Below are positions 1 through 9,601 of a stretch of 64,000 bases of DNA, piece after piece. The stretch is taken from assembly GCF_042646425.1 (NCBI RefSeq), contig NZ_JBHRTR010000054.1, forward strand, positions 558,001 through 622,000, in the 5' to 3' direction. The position numbers and the translations under genes are program-made. This stretch comes from Marinibaculum pumilum. GTDB taxonomy: Bacteria; Pseudomonadota; Alphaproteobacteria; Ferrovibrionales; Ferrovibrionaceae. Below the pieces are notes generated by a model that was given only the letters and a program-made list of their open reading frames with translations, was not told where the DNA came from and did not search any database. Numbering within the stretch: position 1 is the stretch's first letter; each line of letters opens with the position of its first letter.

Positions 1-186
1 GCGCAGCTCAGCCCCGTCGGCGTGGTGCCGGCCGCCCTGTTCATCGCCGCGGTGTTCGTGGGCGCCGACAGCATGAGCCGCAGCCTCGGCGTCTCCAGCT
101 ACCTGGCGGACCTGATCGTGGCGACCTCGCTGCTGACCATGCTGGTGGCGGTGCTGGTCAGCCGCTACCGCATCCGGCGCGGCTAG
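1..186 (+). CDS. ABC transporter permease, C-terminal end (BMP-type importer), cut by window edge
   Basis: Reading frame 1 is open from the first base to the TAG at 184-186 and gives the last 61 residues of a membrane protein. Hydrophobic stretches (VVPAALFIAAVFVG and YLADLIVATSLLTMLVAVLVS) are followed by a short basic tail (RYRIRRG), as at the cytoplasmic end of BPD_transp_2 permeases. The next gene, 12 bp downstream, is a complete permease of the same family, so this is most likely the first permease of a two-permease nucleoside/nucleobase importer. The 5' part, and presumably the binding protein and ATPase, lie outside the window. The assignment rests on context more than on the short sequence. 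Confidence 0.7.
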   Translation, partial: AQLSPVGVVPAALFIAAVFVGADSMSRSLGVSSYLADLIVATSLLTMLVAVLVSRYRIRRG

Positions 187-198
187 GAGGGCGGCGCG

Positions 199-1143
199 AT
201 GGACGGCGTGATCGAAATCCTGCTGACCGCCAGCTTCTGGGTGGCCGCGGTGCGCATCGCCACGCCGTTCATCTTCGGCACCCTGGGGGAGCTGATCTGC
301 GAGCGTGCCGGGGTGCTGAACCTGGGCATCGAGGGGATCTTCACCGCCGGCGCGATGTCCGGCTGGATGGCGGTGCATTTCGGCGCCGACCTGTGGACCG
401 GGGTGCTGGTCGCCGCCCTGGTCGGCATGGCCTTCGGCCTGCTGCTGGCGCTGTTCACCGTGCCGCTGGGCCTGTCGCAGCATGTCACCGGCATCGGCGT
501 CACCCTGCTGGCCACCAGCCTGTCCTATTTCGTCTACCGCATGGTGCTGCCCGACGTGGACAGCCCGCCGCGGATCGAGGCCTTCCAGCCCTTGCCGATC
601 CCGCTGCTGGCCGACCTGCCGCTGCTCGGCCCGGCGCTGTTCCAGCAGACCGCGCTGACCTACCTCGCCTTCCTGGCGGTGCCGGTGGTGGCCTGGATCC
701 TGTACCGCACGCCGCTGGGCCTGGCGATCCGCACGGTGGGGGAGAACCCCGCCGCGGCCGAGGCGCAGGGCCTGTCGGTCAGCGGCCTGCGGATCGGCGC
801 GGTGATGGCCGGCAGCGCGTTGATGGCGATCGGCGGCGCCTTCCTCACCATGTCGGCGTTCAACGCCTTCTTCTTCGAAATGGTGAACGGCCGCGGCTGG
901 ATCTGCATCGCCCTGGTGGTCTTCGCCTCCTGGCGGCCGGGCAAGGCCCTGCTGGGCGCGCTGCTGTTCGGCGCCTTCGACGCCTTCCAGGTGCGCCTGC
1001 AGCAGAACCTGGGCGGGGTGATCCCCTACCAGGTTTTCCTGATGCTGCCCTACATCCTGTCGATCCTGGCGCTGGTGGTGATGTCGCGGCGCGCGGCCTA
1101 TCCCCAGGCGCTGATGGTCCCCTACCGCAAGGGAGAACGTTGA
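199..1143 (+). CDS. BMP-type ABC transporter permease (nucleoside/nucleobase family)
   Basis: A 314-residue inner-membrane protein with about eight to ten hydrophobic segments. It carries the sequence GELICERAGVLNLGIEG near residues 30-50, typical of the second permease of basic-membrane-protein (BMP) ABC importers such as YufQ. ABC permeases of this type carry nucleosides or nucleobases from a BMP binding protein. An AGGAGG-like site overlaps the stop of the upstream permease and places the start at this ATG. The cytosine deaminase starts 1 bp after the stop, so permease and enzyme should be translated together. That coupling suggests cytosine or a related pyrimidine as cargo. The substrate is an inference. 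Confidence 0.88.
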   Translation: MDGVIEILLTASFWVAAVRIATPFIFGTLGELICERAGVLNLGIEGIFTAGAMSGWMAVHFGADLWTGVLVAALVGMAFGLLLALFTVPLGLSQHVTGIGVTLLATSLSYFVYRMVLPDVDSPPRIEAFQPLPIPLLADLPLLGPALFQQTALTYLAFLAVPVVAWILYRTPLGLAIRTVGENPAAAEAQGLSVSGLRIGAVMAGSALMAIGGAFLTMSAFNAFFFEMVNGRGWICIALVVFASWRPGKALLGALLFGAFDAFQVRLQQNLGGVIPYQVFLMLPYILSILALVVMSRRAAYPQALMVPYRKGER

Positions 1144-1144
1144 G

Positions 1145-2437
1145 ATGGCCTTCGACCTGCTGCTGCGCGGCGCCACCCTGCCCGACGGCCGCACCGGCAT
1201 CGACATCGGCATCGCGGACGGCCGCATCGCCGCCGTGGAAACCGGCCTGAAGGCAGAGGCTGGGCGGGTCCTGGACGTCACCGGCCTGCTGATCAGCCCA
1301 CCCTTCGTCGACTGCCATTTCCACATGGATTCCACCCTGTCGCTCGGCAATCCGCGGCTCAACACCTCCGGCACCCTGCTGGAAGGGATTGCGATCTGGG
1401 GCGAACTGAAGCCGCACCTGACCCAGGATGCGATCGTCGAGCGCGCCCTGGCCTATTGCCGGCTGGCCGCGGCGCAGGGGATCGGCGCGATCCGGTCGCA
1501 TGTCGATGTCTGCGACGACCGGCTGCTGGCGGTCGACGCCCTGCTGGAGGTGCAGCGCCGGGTCAGGCCCTGGCTCGACCTGCAGCTGGTCGCCTTCCCC
1601 CAGGACGGCTATCTGCGCAGCGCGTCCGCGGCGGACAACCTGAAGCGGGCACTGGACCGCGGCGTCAACGTGGTCGGCGGCATCCCGCATTTCGAGCGCA
1701 CCATGGCCGACGGCGCCGCCTCGATCCGCGCGTTGTGCGAGATCGCGGCCGATCGCGGCCTGCTGGTCGACATGCATTGCGACGAGAGCGACGATCCCTG
1801 GTCCCGCCATGTGGAGACCCTGGCGGCGGAGGTGCACCGCACCGGCCTGCACGGCCGCGCCGTGGGCTCGCACCTCGCCTCCATGCATTCGATGGACAAC
1901 TACTACGTCTCCAAGCTGCTGCCGCTGATGGCGGAGGCACAGCTGGGCGCGATCGCCAACCCGCTGATCAACATCACCCTGCAGGGCCGCCACGACAGCT
2001 ATCCGAAACGGCGCGGCATGACCCGGGTGCCGGAGCTGATGGCGGCCGGAATCACTGTCGGCTTCGGCCATGACTGCGTGATGGACCCCTGGTACCCGCT
2101 GGGCAGCGGCGACATGCTGGAGGTCGCCAGCATGGCGCTCCACGTCGCGCAGATGACCGGGACCGAACAGATGGCCGCCTGCTTCCGCGCAGTGACCGAG
2201 GCACCGGCGCGGCTGCTGCATCTCGACGGCTACGGCCTGGCGCCGGGCGCCCGCGCCGACCTGGTGGTCCTGCAGGCCGCCGACCCGGCGGAGGCAATCC
2301 GGCTGAAGGCCACCCGCCTGATGGTGCTGCGCGCCGGCCGGGTGATCGCCGAGACGGCGCCGCGGCAGACCCGGCTGACCCTGCCGGAGGAGGGCGAGCG
2401 CCTGCTGGAGCCGATGCGCAGCAGCCTGCTGCCCTGA
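1145..2437 (+). CDS. codA: Cytosine deaminase-type amidohydrolase
   Basis: A 430-residue amidohydrolase. Cytosine deaminase converts cytosine to uracil and ammonia in the cytoplasm. Metal and active-site motifs line up with E. coli CodA: HFH (H58, H60), FPQ (Q153), PHFERT (182-186), HCDESDD (H211, E214), SH (H243), the sequence NPLINITLQGRHD, and GHDCVMDPWYPLG (D310). Length is normal for CodA. The start lies 1 bp after the permease stop. Some relatives act on isoguanine, creatinine or other ring systems, so the exact substrate is not proven, but residue-level similarity to CodA is high and transporter context fits a nucleobase. Confidence 0.85.
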   Translation: MAFDLLLRGATLPDGRTGIDIGIADGRIAAVETGLKAEAGRVLDVTGLLISPPFVDCHFHMDSTLSLGNPRLNTSGTLLEGIAIWGELKPHLTQDAIVERALAYCRLAAAQGIGAIRSHVDVCDDRLLAVDALLEVQRRVRPWLDLQLVAFPQDGYLRSASAADNLKRALDRGVNVVGGIPHFERTMADGAASIRALCEIAADRGLLVDMHCDESDDPWSRHVETLAAEVHRTGLHGRAVGSHLASMHSMDNYYVSKLLPLMAEAQLGAIANPLINITLQGRHDSYPKRRGMTRVPELMAAGITVGFGHDCVMDPWYPLGSGDMLEVASMALHVAQMTGTEQMAACFRAVTEAPARLLHLDGYGLAPGARADLVVLQAADPAEAIRLKATRLMVLRAGRVIAETAPRQTRLTLPEEGERLLEPMRSSLLP

Positions 2438-2569
2438 CCCCGCGGGCGATGCCGCGCCCCGGCTGAGACTTTGCTGCGCCAGGAAAAGGTTTCCTTCACC
2501 AATTATCGCTATCGATGGTCGGATCTTGTCCCTGGAACTGGCGCGAAGGATGCGCCGGAGAGATGGCCG

Positions 2570-3109
2570 ATGGCGGAATGGCGGGATGCGGCGCACATGC
2601 CGGTGGCGCGGCTGGAAGGATGCTCCTTCGCAGCGGATCCGGATCTGACTGCAAGCCCGAAACTGGGCTGGCTGGCGGGCCTGGTCGTCCGCGCCCGCGC
2701 GCAGGGGCGGCTGCCCAGGGTCGAGGAGGTCTCGCCCCGGCTCATCGGCCCCGCGGCGCTGCCCACCGTCATGATCCTGGATGTCGAGGGGCCGCCGCGC
2801 CGCTTCCGCATCCGCCTGGTCGGCACCGACCTGTCCCGCATGGCCGGCCGCGATTCCACCGGACGGCTGTTCGACGAACTGTCGGACCGGCAGGGCGCGG
2901 CCAACGCCTTCTACCTGCGCCAGATGGACCATATCGCCGACAGCGGCGACTGCGTCGTGGTGACCGCGGACCTCTACTACCGTCGGAACGACTGGCAGCA
3001 TTTCCGGTCGATCTGGGCACCGCTTGCCGGACCGCAGGGCGATATCGAGCGCATCGCCTGCGCCGTCGAGGCGCCGAAGCAGCTGCGCGCGCGGCGCAGC
3101 CTGATTTGA
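2570..3109 (+). CDS. PAS_5-family protein (first of tandem pair)
   Basis: A 179-residue soluble protein with no signal peptide or membrane segment. The core (LGWLAGL, then PRLIGPAALPTVMILDVEGP and RFRIRLVGTDL, then GRDSTGRLFDEL) matches the PAS-like family seen often as single-domain proteins in Rhodospirillales. No output domain is attached, so a sensory or adaptor role is only a guess. The ATG at 2570 is preferred because GGAGAG lies about 7 bp before it; an in-frame TTG at 2471 would add 33 residues that do not align with the neighbour. The paralogue begins 2 bp after this stop. Confidence 0.65.
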   Translation: MAEWRDAAHMPVARLEGCSFAADPDLTASPKLGWLAGLVVRARAQGRLPRVEEVSPRLIGPAALPTVMILDVEGPPRRFRIRLVGTDLSRMAGRDSTGRLFDELSDRQGAANAFYLRQMDHIADSGDCVVVTADLYYRRNDWQHFRSIWAPLAGPQGDIERIACAVEAPKQLRARRSLI

Positions 3110-3111
3110 CG

Positions 3112-3723
3112 ATGCCCCGTGCCACCCTGTGGCAGCCCGGGCCGGGCGACGGGACGCTGCGCCGGCGCGGCCTCGCACGCCGGCGCCAGCCGGCGGCCGA
3201 AGGCGCACTGGACGCCTTTGTCGCGACGCCGTTCCACGCCGATCCGGCGATGGCCTCGGATCCCGCCCTCGGCTGGCTCGCGGCATTGCTTGCCACCGCT
3301 GCGGATCGCGGCGGCCTGCCGCGCCGGTCGGAGATCACGCCGCGCCGGATCGGCCCCGGCGCCCTGCCCAAGGTGCTCCTGCTCCAGGTCACCGGGCCGC
3401 CCCGGCGCTATCTCATCCGGCTCGTGGGCACCGAACTCGTCCGGAGCTCGGGACGGGACAATACCGGCCGCTACTTTGACGAGCTGGCCGAGGAACAGCG
3501 CGGCGCAAACCCCTATTACCTGCAGCTGCTGGACCATGTCGCGGACAGCGGAACGGCCCTGCTGGTCGCTGCCAACCTGTTCTACAGGGATCGCGCCTGG
3601 CAGCCGGTGCGGGCCCTGGTGACACCGGTGTCCGGCAACGGCGACGGGGTCGGCTACATCGCCTGTGCGATCGACCTGCCGCCCGGCGAGGGGCAGGCGG
3701 CGCCCGGCGGGGCCGTATCATGA
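3112..3723 (+). CDS. PAS_5-family protein (second of tandem pair)
   Basis: A 203-residue paralogue of the preceding gene, sharing in the same order LGWLAALL, PRRIGPGALPKVLLLQVTGP, YLIRLVGTEL, SGRDNTGRYFDEL and the YRDRAWQPVRAL segment. The two genes are 2 bp apart and must form one transcription unit, so this looks like a tandem duplication that has since diverged. Neither has an enzymatic motif or an output domain. They may be paired sensors or may heterodimerise; the sequence does not decide. No frameshift joins them, and each has a complete domain. Confidence 0.65.
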   Translation: MPRATLWQPGPGDGTLRRRGLARRRQPAAEGALDAFVATPFHADPAMASDPALGWLAALLATAADRGGLPRRSEITPRRIGPGALPKVLLLQVTGPPRRYLIRLVGTELVRSSGRDNTGRYFDELAEEQRGANPYYLQLLDHVADSGTALLVAANLFYRDRAWQPVRALVTPVSGNGDGVGYIACAIDLPPGEGQAAPGGAVS

Positions 3724-3859
3724 GGGACGGCGGCCGATCCGGGGCAACTGCCCGCGGATTGGGCAGCCTCACGTCTGTCTCTTAGGCAGTCGCCCCCCCA
3801 CCGGCCCTGTTCGGGGTCGCGGCACGACGGGAAACCGCGCCGCTCCCCACCTCATCCCG

Positions 3860-3875
3860 TGGCACAGCTCTTGCC
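3860..3875 (+). promoter_or_regulatory. Probable sigma-54 promoter
   Basis: TGGCACAGCTCTTGCC has the GG-N10-GC spacing and the TGGCAC and TTGC half-sites of RpoN (-24/-12) promoters. It lies about 95 bp upstream of the oxygenase start, in the intergenic space that heads the 3968-10527 cluster. Sigma-54 control would fit nitrogen-limitation expression of nucleobase scavenging. Only the promoter match is seen; no enhancer site was identified with confidence. Confidence 0.55.
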
Positions 3876-3892
3876 TTTCGACGCGCAGGATC

Positions 3893-3908
3893 CTGACCGG
3901 TTGGTCAG
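3893..3908. promoter_or_regulatory. Operator-like palindrome
   Basis: CTGACC-GGTT-GGTCAG is a perfect 6-bp inverted repeat with a 4-bp spacer. It sits 17 bp after the sigma-54-like promoter and 59 bp before the oxygenase ATG, as expected of a repressor site. The factor is unknown; GGTC half-sites are common for GntR-family regulators. Confidence 0.4.
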
Positions 3909-3967
3909 ACCCTGTCCCGCCCGGCGCCTTCGGATCGCCGGACGGCGCGTCAGTCAGGGAGGGCTGC

Positions 3968-4972
3968 ATGACCATAATGGACGTCCCCGTCATCGACGTC
4001 TCTCCGTTCTACTCCGGCGGCCCCGCGGGCAAGCGCGCGGTGGCGGAGGCGATCGACCGGGCCTGCACCGATATCGGCTTCCTGCAGTTGGTCGGGCATC
4101 CGGTGCCGCAGGACCTGATCCGCCGGGTCTATGACAGTGCGCGCGCCTTCTTCGACCTGCCGGATGCGGCGAAGGCGGAGGTCGTGCGCCCCTCTCCCGA
4201 CCAGGTCCGGGGCTATTCCGCCATCGGCGACGAGGGCCTGTCCTATTCCCTGGACGAGGTGGCGCCCGGCGACCTGAAGGAGAGCCTCTCCGTCGGCCCG
4301 GTCGATGTGCCGGCCGGCGATCCCTACTACCACGGCCCGGCCGCCGGCCCGCATTTCGCGCCGAACATCTGGCCGGCCCAGGTCCCCGACCTGGCAGAAT
4401 CCTGGACGGAGTATTTCCGCCAGATGGAGCGGTTCTCCGCCGACGTGATGCGGATGTTCGCCCTCGGCCTGGGGCTGGAGGAGGAGTTCTTCACCCCCAC
4501 CATCGACCGCCATATCAGCATGCTGCGGGTGCTGAACTATCCCGACCAGCCACAGCCCCCCGAACCGGGCCAGCTGCGCGCCGGCGCCCATTCCGACTAT
4601 GGCAGCCTGACCCTGCTGGTGCAGGAACAGGCGCCCGGCGGGCTGCAGGTGCGCAACAAGGCCGGCGAATGGGTGCCGGTGCCGCCGGTGGAAGGCGCCT
4701 TCGTCCTCAACATCGGCGACCTGATGATGGAATGGACCAACGACAGGTGGATCTCCACCCTGCACCGGGTGGTCAATCCGCCGCGCGACGCGGCCCTGGG
4801 CAGCCGGCGCCAGTCGATCGTCTTCTTCCACCAGCCCAACTACGACGCGATGATCGAGTGCCTGCCGCACTGCGCCTCGCCCGACAATCCGCCGAAATAC
4901 GCGCCGATCTCCTCCGGCGACCATCTGCGCAACAAGTTCGTCAAGCAGACCACCTTCGGCGGCGCGGGCTGA
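3968..4972 (+). CDS. 2-oxoglutarate/Fe(II)-dependent oxygenase, isopenicillin N synthase-like family
   Basis: A 334-residue cytoplasmic oxygenase. The N-terminal DIOX_N region (VPVIDVSPF, then the GFLQLVGHPVP segment near residue 40) is followed by the 2OG-FeII core. Iron ligands are H208 and D210 (GAHSDYGSLTLL) and H266 (STLHRVVNPP); the 2-oxoglutarate-binding RxS is R281-Q-S283. Length is typical. The family hydroxylates small molecules, and fungal thymine-7-hydroxylase belongs to it. The start follows a GGGAGGGC site. It leads a cluster with a VOC protein 4 bp downstream and a BMP-type importer, so oxidation of an imported nucleobase or related heterocycle is plausible but unproven. Confidence 0.85.
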   Translation: MTIMDVPVIDVSPFYSGGPAGKRAVAEAIDRACTDIGFLQLVGHPVPQDLIRRVYDSARAFFDLPDAAKAEVVRPSPDQVRGYSAIGDEGLSYSLDEVAPGDLKESLSVGPVDVPAGDPYYHGPAAGPHFAPNIWPAQVPDLAESWTEYFRQMERFSADVMRMFALGLGLEEEFFTPTIDRHISMLRVLNYPDQPQPPEPGQLRAGAHSDYGSLTLLVQEQAPGGLQVRNKAGEWVPVPPVEGAFVLNIGDLMMEWTNDRWISTLHRVVNPPRDAALGSRRQSIVFFHQPNYDAMIECLPHCASPDNPPKYAPISSGDHLRNKFVKQTTFGGAG

Positions 4973-4976
4973 GCCG

Positions 4977-5369
4977 ATGGCGCACCTGTCCTACGTCAAC
5001 GTCTTCGCCGAGGATATCGAGGCGCTGTCCGGCTTCTACATGACCGTGTTCGGCTTCACCGAGATCGAGGCGATCCGCTCGCCGATCTTCCGCGGCATCG
5101 ACACCGGCCGCTCCGCCATCGGCTTCAACGCGCTGGATGCCTACGAGCTGCTGCAGCTCGACGACCACCGCCACCAGGGCGGGGTGAAGTTCCTGCTGAA
5201 CATCGACGTGGACAGCGCTGAGGAGGTCGACCGGATGGTGCCGGTCGCGGTGGCGCATGGCGCGACCCTGATCAAGGCACCCTACAAGACCTACTACAAC
5301 TGGTACCAGGCCGTCCTGCTCGACCCGGAAGGCAATGTCTTCCGGATCAACAGGATGCTCGAAGACTGA
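4977..5369 (+). CDS. VOC (glyoxalase/dioxygenase) superfamily protein
   Basis: A 130-residue protein with one vicinal-oxygen-chelate module pair: it starts LSYVNVFAEDIEALSGFYMTVFGF and ends VLLDPEGNVFRINRML, where the Glu of DPEGN is the usual metal ligand. VOC proteins include glyoxalases, ring-cleavage dioxygenases and lyases; the fold does not fix the reaction. It begins 4 bp after the oxygenase stop and 45 bp before the binding-protein gene, so it probably acts on the oxygenase product or on the same imported compound. Confidence 0.75.
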   Translation: MAHLSYVNVFAEDIEALSGFYMTVFGFTEIEAIRSPIFRGIDTGRSAIGFNALDAYELLQLDDHRHQGGVKFLLNIDVDSAEEVDRMVPVAVAHGATLIKAPYKTYYNWYQAVLLDPEGNVFRINRMLED

Positions 5370-5414
5370 CCCGTCCCCCGAAAAGGCCCATCCCGAACAA
5401 GGAGTGAAGGCGAG

Positions 5415-6527
5415 ATGTTCCGACGTCACCTGCGATCCGTCCTGGCAGCCGCGGGCATCGCCCTGCTGTCGGCGGCGGCCACCGCGCCGGTCGCCAGCCG
5501 CGACGCGCATGCGGCCATGGGCCTGGACGGCGACCCGAAGGTCGCCTTCCTCTATATCGCTCCGGTCGGCGATGGCGGCTGGACCTTCATGCACGACCAG
5601 TCGCGCAAGGCGCTGGAGGCGGAGCTGGGCAGCGAGGTCGCCTTCACCGAGAACATCCCGGAAGTGACCGAGCGGGTCCGCCAGGTGATCGACCGCTACG
5701 TGAAGCGCGGCTACAACGTGATCGTCGGCACCGCCTACGGCTATTCCGATGCCTTTGCCGAGGCGGCGAAGGAATATCCGGAGGTCGTCTTCCTGAACGC
5801 CGCCGGCTATACCAGCGCGCCCAACCTGACCAGCTATTACGGCCGTTCCTACGAAGGCATGTACCTGGCGGGCATGGCGGCCGGGGCGGTCAGCAAGACC
5901 GGCAAGCTGGGCTTCGTCGCCGCCTATCCGCTGGGCCTGGTGAACTGGAACATCAACGCCTTCGCGCTGGGCGCGCAGAAGATGAACCCGGATGCCGAGG
6001 TCATCGTCTCCTTCACCAACACCTGGTACGACCCGGTGAAGGAAGAGGCCGCCGCCCAGGCGCTGATCGAGCAGGGCGTCGACGTGATCGCCCAGCACCA
6101 GGACACGCCGGGCCCGCAGATCGCCGCGGAGCGCGCCGGCATCCATTCCGTCGGTTACAACGCCGACATGTCCTCCAGCGCGCCGAACGCGCACCTGGTG
6201 GCCTCCGTCTTCGACTGGGGCAAGTTCGTCCTGCCCGCGGTGAAGCGCGCACAGGACGGCAGCTTCGAGGGCGGCTTCGCCTTCGAGGGGATGGATACCG
6301 GCGTGGTCGGCATCTCCGACTTCACCTCCGACGCGGTGCCGGAGGCGGCGAAGAAGGAGATCATGGCGACCGCTGAGAAGATCGCCAACGGCGACTTCTA
6401 CGTCTTCTCCGGGCCGATCGCGAAGCAGGACGGCACCATCGTCGTGCCCGACGGCGAGGGCTATCCGATGGACAAGCTGTTCGGCATGGACTTCCTGGTG
6501 AAGGGCACGGTGGGCAGCCTGGAATAG
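5415..6527 (+). CDS. BMP family ABC transporter substrate-binding protein
   Basis: A 370-residue periplasmic protein. The first ~33 residues form a Sec signal (basic MFRRHLR, hydrophobic core, cleavage after DAHA); no lipobox cysteine is seen, so it is soluble rather than a lipoprotein. The mature part begins KVAFLYIAPVGDGGWTFMHD, the fold start of Bmp/PnrA-type nucleoside-binding proteins, and continues with NVIVGTAYGYSDAF and GYNADMSSSAPNAHLVASV. It would capture a nucleoside, nucleobase or related ligand for the ATPase and two permeases encoded downstream. The AAGGAG site before the ATG supports this start. Confidence 0.88.
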   Translation: MFRRHLRSVLAAAGIALLSAAATAPVASRDAHAAMGLDGDPKVAFLYIAPVGDGGWTFMHDQSRKALEAELGSEVAFTENIPEVTERVRQVIDRYVKRGYNVIVGTAYGYSDAFAEAAKEYPEVVFLNAAGYTSAPNLTSYYGRSYEGMYLAGMAAGAVSKTGKLGFVAAYPLGLVNWNINAFALGAQKMNPDAEVIVSFTNTWYDPVKEEAAAQALIEQGVDVIAQHQDTPGPQIAAERAGIHSVGYNADMSSSAPNAHLVASVFDWGKFVLPAVKRAQDGSFEGGFAFEGMDTGVVGISDFTSDAVPEAAKKEIMATAEKIANGDFYVFSGPIAKQDGTIVVPDGEGYPMDKLFGMDFLVKGTVGSLE

Positions 6528-6601
6528 GCCGCCGTCGATTGCTGGCCGGTGCGGAGGATCGAGGCCCTTCGCGCCGGCCCTTTCAGGTCCGGATCCCGTT
6601 C

Positions 6602-8122
<1,521 letters not shown>

Positions 8123-8261
8123 CGGCGGAAGGCATGCCGCGGCGGCAGCGATGTCGGCTGGCCGACGGCCCTGCCGCCCCTTCCCCATGTCCGTTGTCCC
8201 CGGCCACCTCGGGTCGAACTTTTCGACATATCCAGCTCCCTTCGACGCATCTGCCCGGATG

Positions 8262-8363
8262 CCGTCGCCCTCGGCCCCCGAGCCGAGGGCCGCGACGATA
8301 CAAAGACGCTGCGTGACGTCGCCGTCCTGCCATGGTCCTCGGCTCGGGGGCCGAGGACGACGG
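8262..8363. repeat. Large imperfect inverted repeat in intergenic space, with a third half-copy nearby
   Basis: Arms at 8262-8288 and 8337-8363 (27 bp each, one mismatch) are reverse complements around a 48-bp spacer. The 13-bp sequence CCGAGGGCGACGG at 8433-8445 repeats the complement of the left arm exactly. A second nested pair, GTCGCCGTCCTGCC near 8318-8331 with its complement just after the right arm, extends the structure. This 369-bp gap (8123-8491) between ATPase and permease has no convincing ORF; it could be an mRNA-stabilising structure or a dispersed intergenic repeat element. Confidence 0.6.
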
Positions 8364-8491
8364 CGACAGGGCAGGACGGCGAGGACTTATCCGGGTTGGC
8401 CGGTGAGATCTGTGATTGCCGCAGGGTCGAACCCGAGGGCGACGGTGCCGCTTGAGGCAGGTGGCATGCCGAACCGCACCGGAGCCGCCCG

Positions 8492-9601
8492 ATGATCGCG
8501 ATCACGCCGCGGCAGGACGTGCCGCTCTGGCGGTCCGCCGCCGCGCTGGCCGGCGGGGTGGCCGCCGGCCTGCTGGTCACGATCGCCATCCTGGTCTCCG
8601 CCGGCGTCGGCCTGGGCGATATCTGGCAGGAATTCGTCGTCTACACCCTGCTGGACCTGGATGGTTTGTCGCTGGTCGCCACCTCCGCCACGCCGCTGAT
8701 CCTGGTCGGCCTGGCCGGCGCGGTCGCCCTGCGGGTGCGCTTCTGGAACATCGGCATCGAGGGACAGGTCTGGCTGGGCGCGATCGGCGCCACCTGGATC
8801 GCCGTGGCCGATATCGGGCCGGACAGCCTGCGGCTGGTCTTCATGGCCGGCGCCGGCGCCCTGTTCGGCGCCCTCTGGGTGGCGATCCCGGCCTTGATGA
8901 AGCTGCGGCTGGGGATCAACGAGATCATCACCACCCTGCTGCTGAACTATGTCGCCCATCTGCTGGTGCAGCACCTGGTGTTCGGCCCCTGGAAGGATCC
9001 GACAGCGAACTTCCCGAATTCTGAGAGCTTCCAGCCAGGGGTGGAGCGACTGGTTCAGCTGGGCTGGGGCAATGTCCATGCCGGGCTGATCGTCGCGCTG
9101 GCGGTCGCGCTGGTCCTGTGGGTGGTGATGGAGCGGTCCCGCGCCGGGCTCTACATGCAGGCGATCGGCGCCAGCCCAAGTGTCGCCGCCGGCACCGGCC
9201 TGCCGGTGCTGGCGACGATCCTGCTGGCGGTGGGGCTGTCCGGCGCCGCCGCCGGCCTGGCCGGCTGGCTGGTCGCCTCCGGCCAGGAATACCGGCTGAC
9301 CCAGCATCTGGGCACCGGCTATGGCTTCGCCGGCATCGTGATCGCCTTCCTGGCCCGCTTCCGGCCGGCCGCCGTAGTGGTTGCCGCGGCGCTGGTCGGC
9401 ACCCTCTATGTCGCGGGCGACACATTGCAGGTCTTCTACCAGCTGCCGCGCGCGGTGATCGAACTGATCCAGGCGGTGATCCTGCTGTCGGTCGTCACCG
9501 CCGACTTCTTCGCGCGCTATCGCCTGACCCTGTCCCGCCCGGTGCGACGGCCGGCGCCCGGCACGGCCGCACAGTCCGGCGGCGGGACGGCCGTGCCGTG
9601 A
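8492..9601 (+). CDS. BMP-type ABC transporter permease 1
   Basis: A 369-residue inner-membrane permease of the BPD_transp_2 family (YufP-like). Roughly nine hydrophobic helices are visible, the first at residues 14-42. The conserved cytoplasmic segment RVRFWNIGIEGQVWLGAIGATW (near residues 73-95) and the EIITTLLLNYVA motif mark it as the first permease of a BMP importer. A hydrophilic, proline-rich tail follows the last helix. The stop overlaps the start of the second permease by 4 bp (GTGA), indicating translational coupling. A 369-bp gap with a large inverted repeat separates it from the ATPase gene. Confidence 0.87.
   Translation: MIAITPRQDVPLWRSAAALAGGVAAGLLVTIAILVSAGVGLGDIWQEFVVYTLLDLDGLSLVATSATPLILVGLAGAVALRVRFWNIGIEGQVWLGAIGATWIAVADIGPDSLRLVFMAGAGALFGALWVAIPALMKLRLGINEIITTLLLNYVAHLLVQHLVFGPWKDPTANFPNSESFQPGVERLVQLGWGNVHAGLIVALAVALVLWVVMERSRAGLYMQAIGASPSVAAGTGLPVLATILLAVGLSGAAAGLAGWLVASGQEYRLTQHLGTGYGFAGIVIAFLARFRPAAVVVAAALVGTLYVAGDTLQVFYQLPRAVIELIQAVILLSVVTADFFARYRLTLSRPVRRPAPGTAAQSGGGTAVP

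Noticed and set aside
860..3286. Long minus-strand open frame of 808 codons opposite codA and the PAS_5 genes
   Set aside because: It is a shadow of GC-rich genes: composition is Arg/Ala/Gln/His-rich, no domain is recognisable, and the plus-strand genes have clear motifs.
2471..3723. The two PAS_5 genes as one frameshifted gene
   Set aside because: Each has a complete, paralogous domain and its own start.
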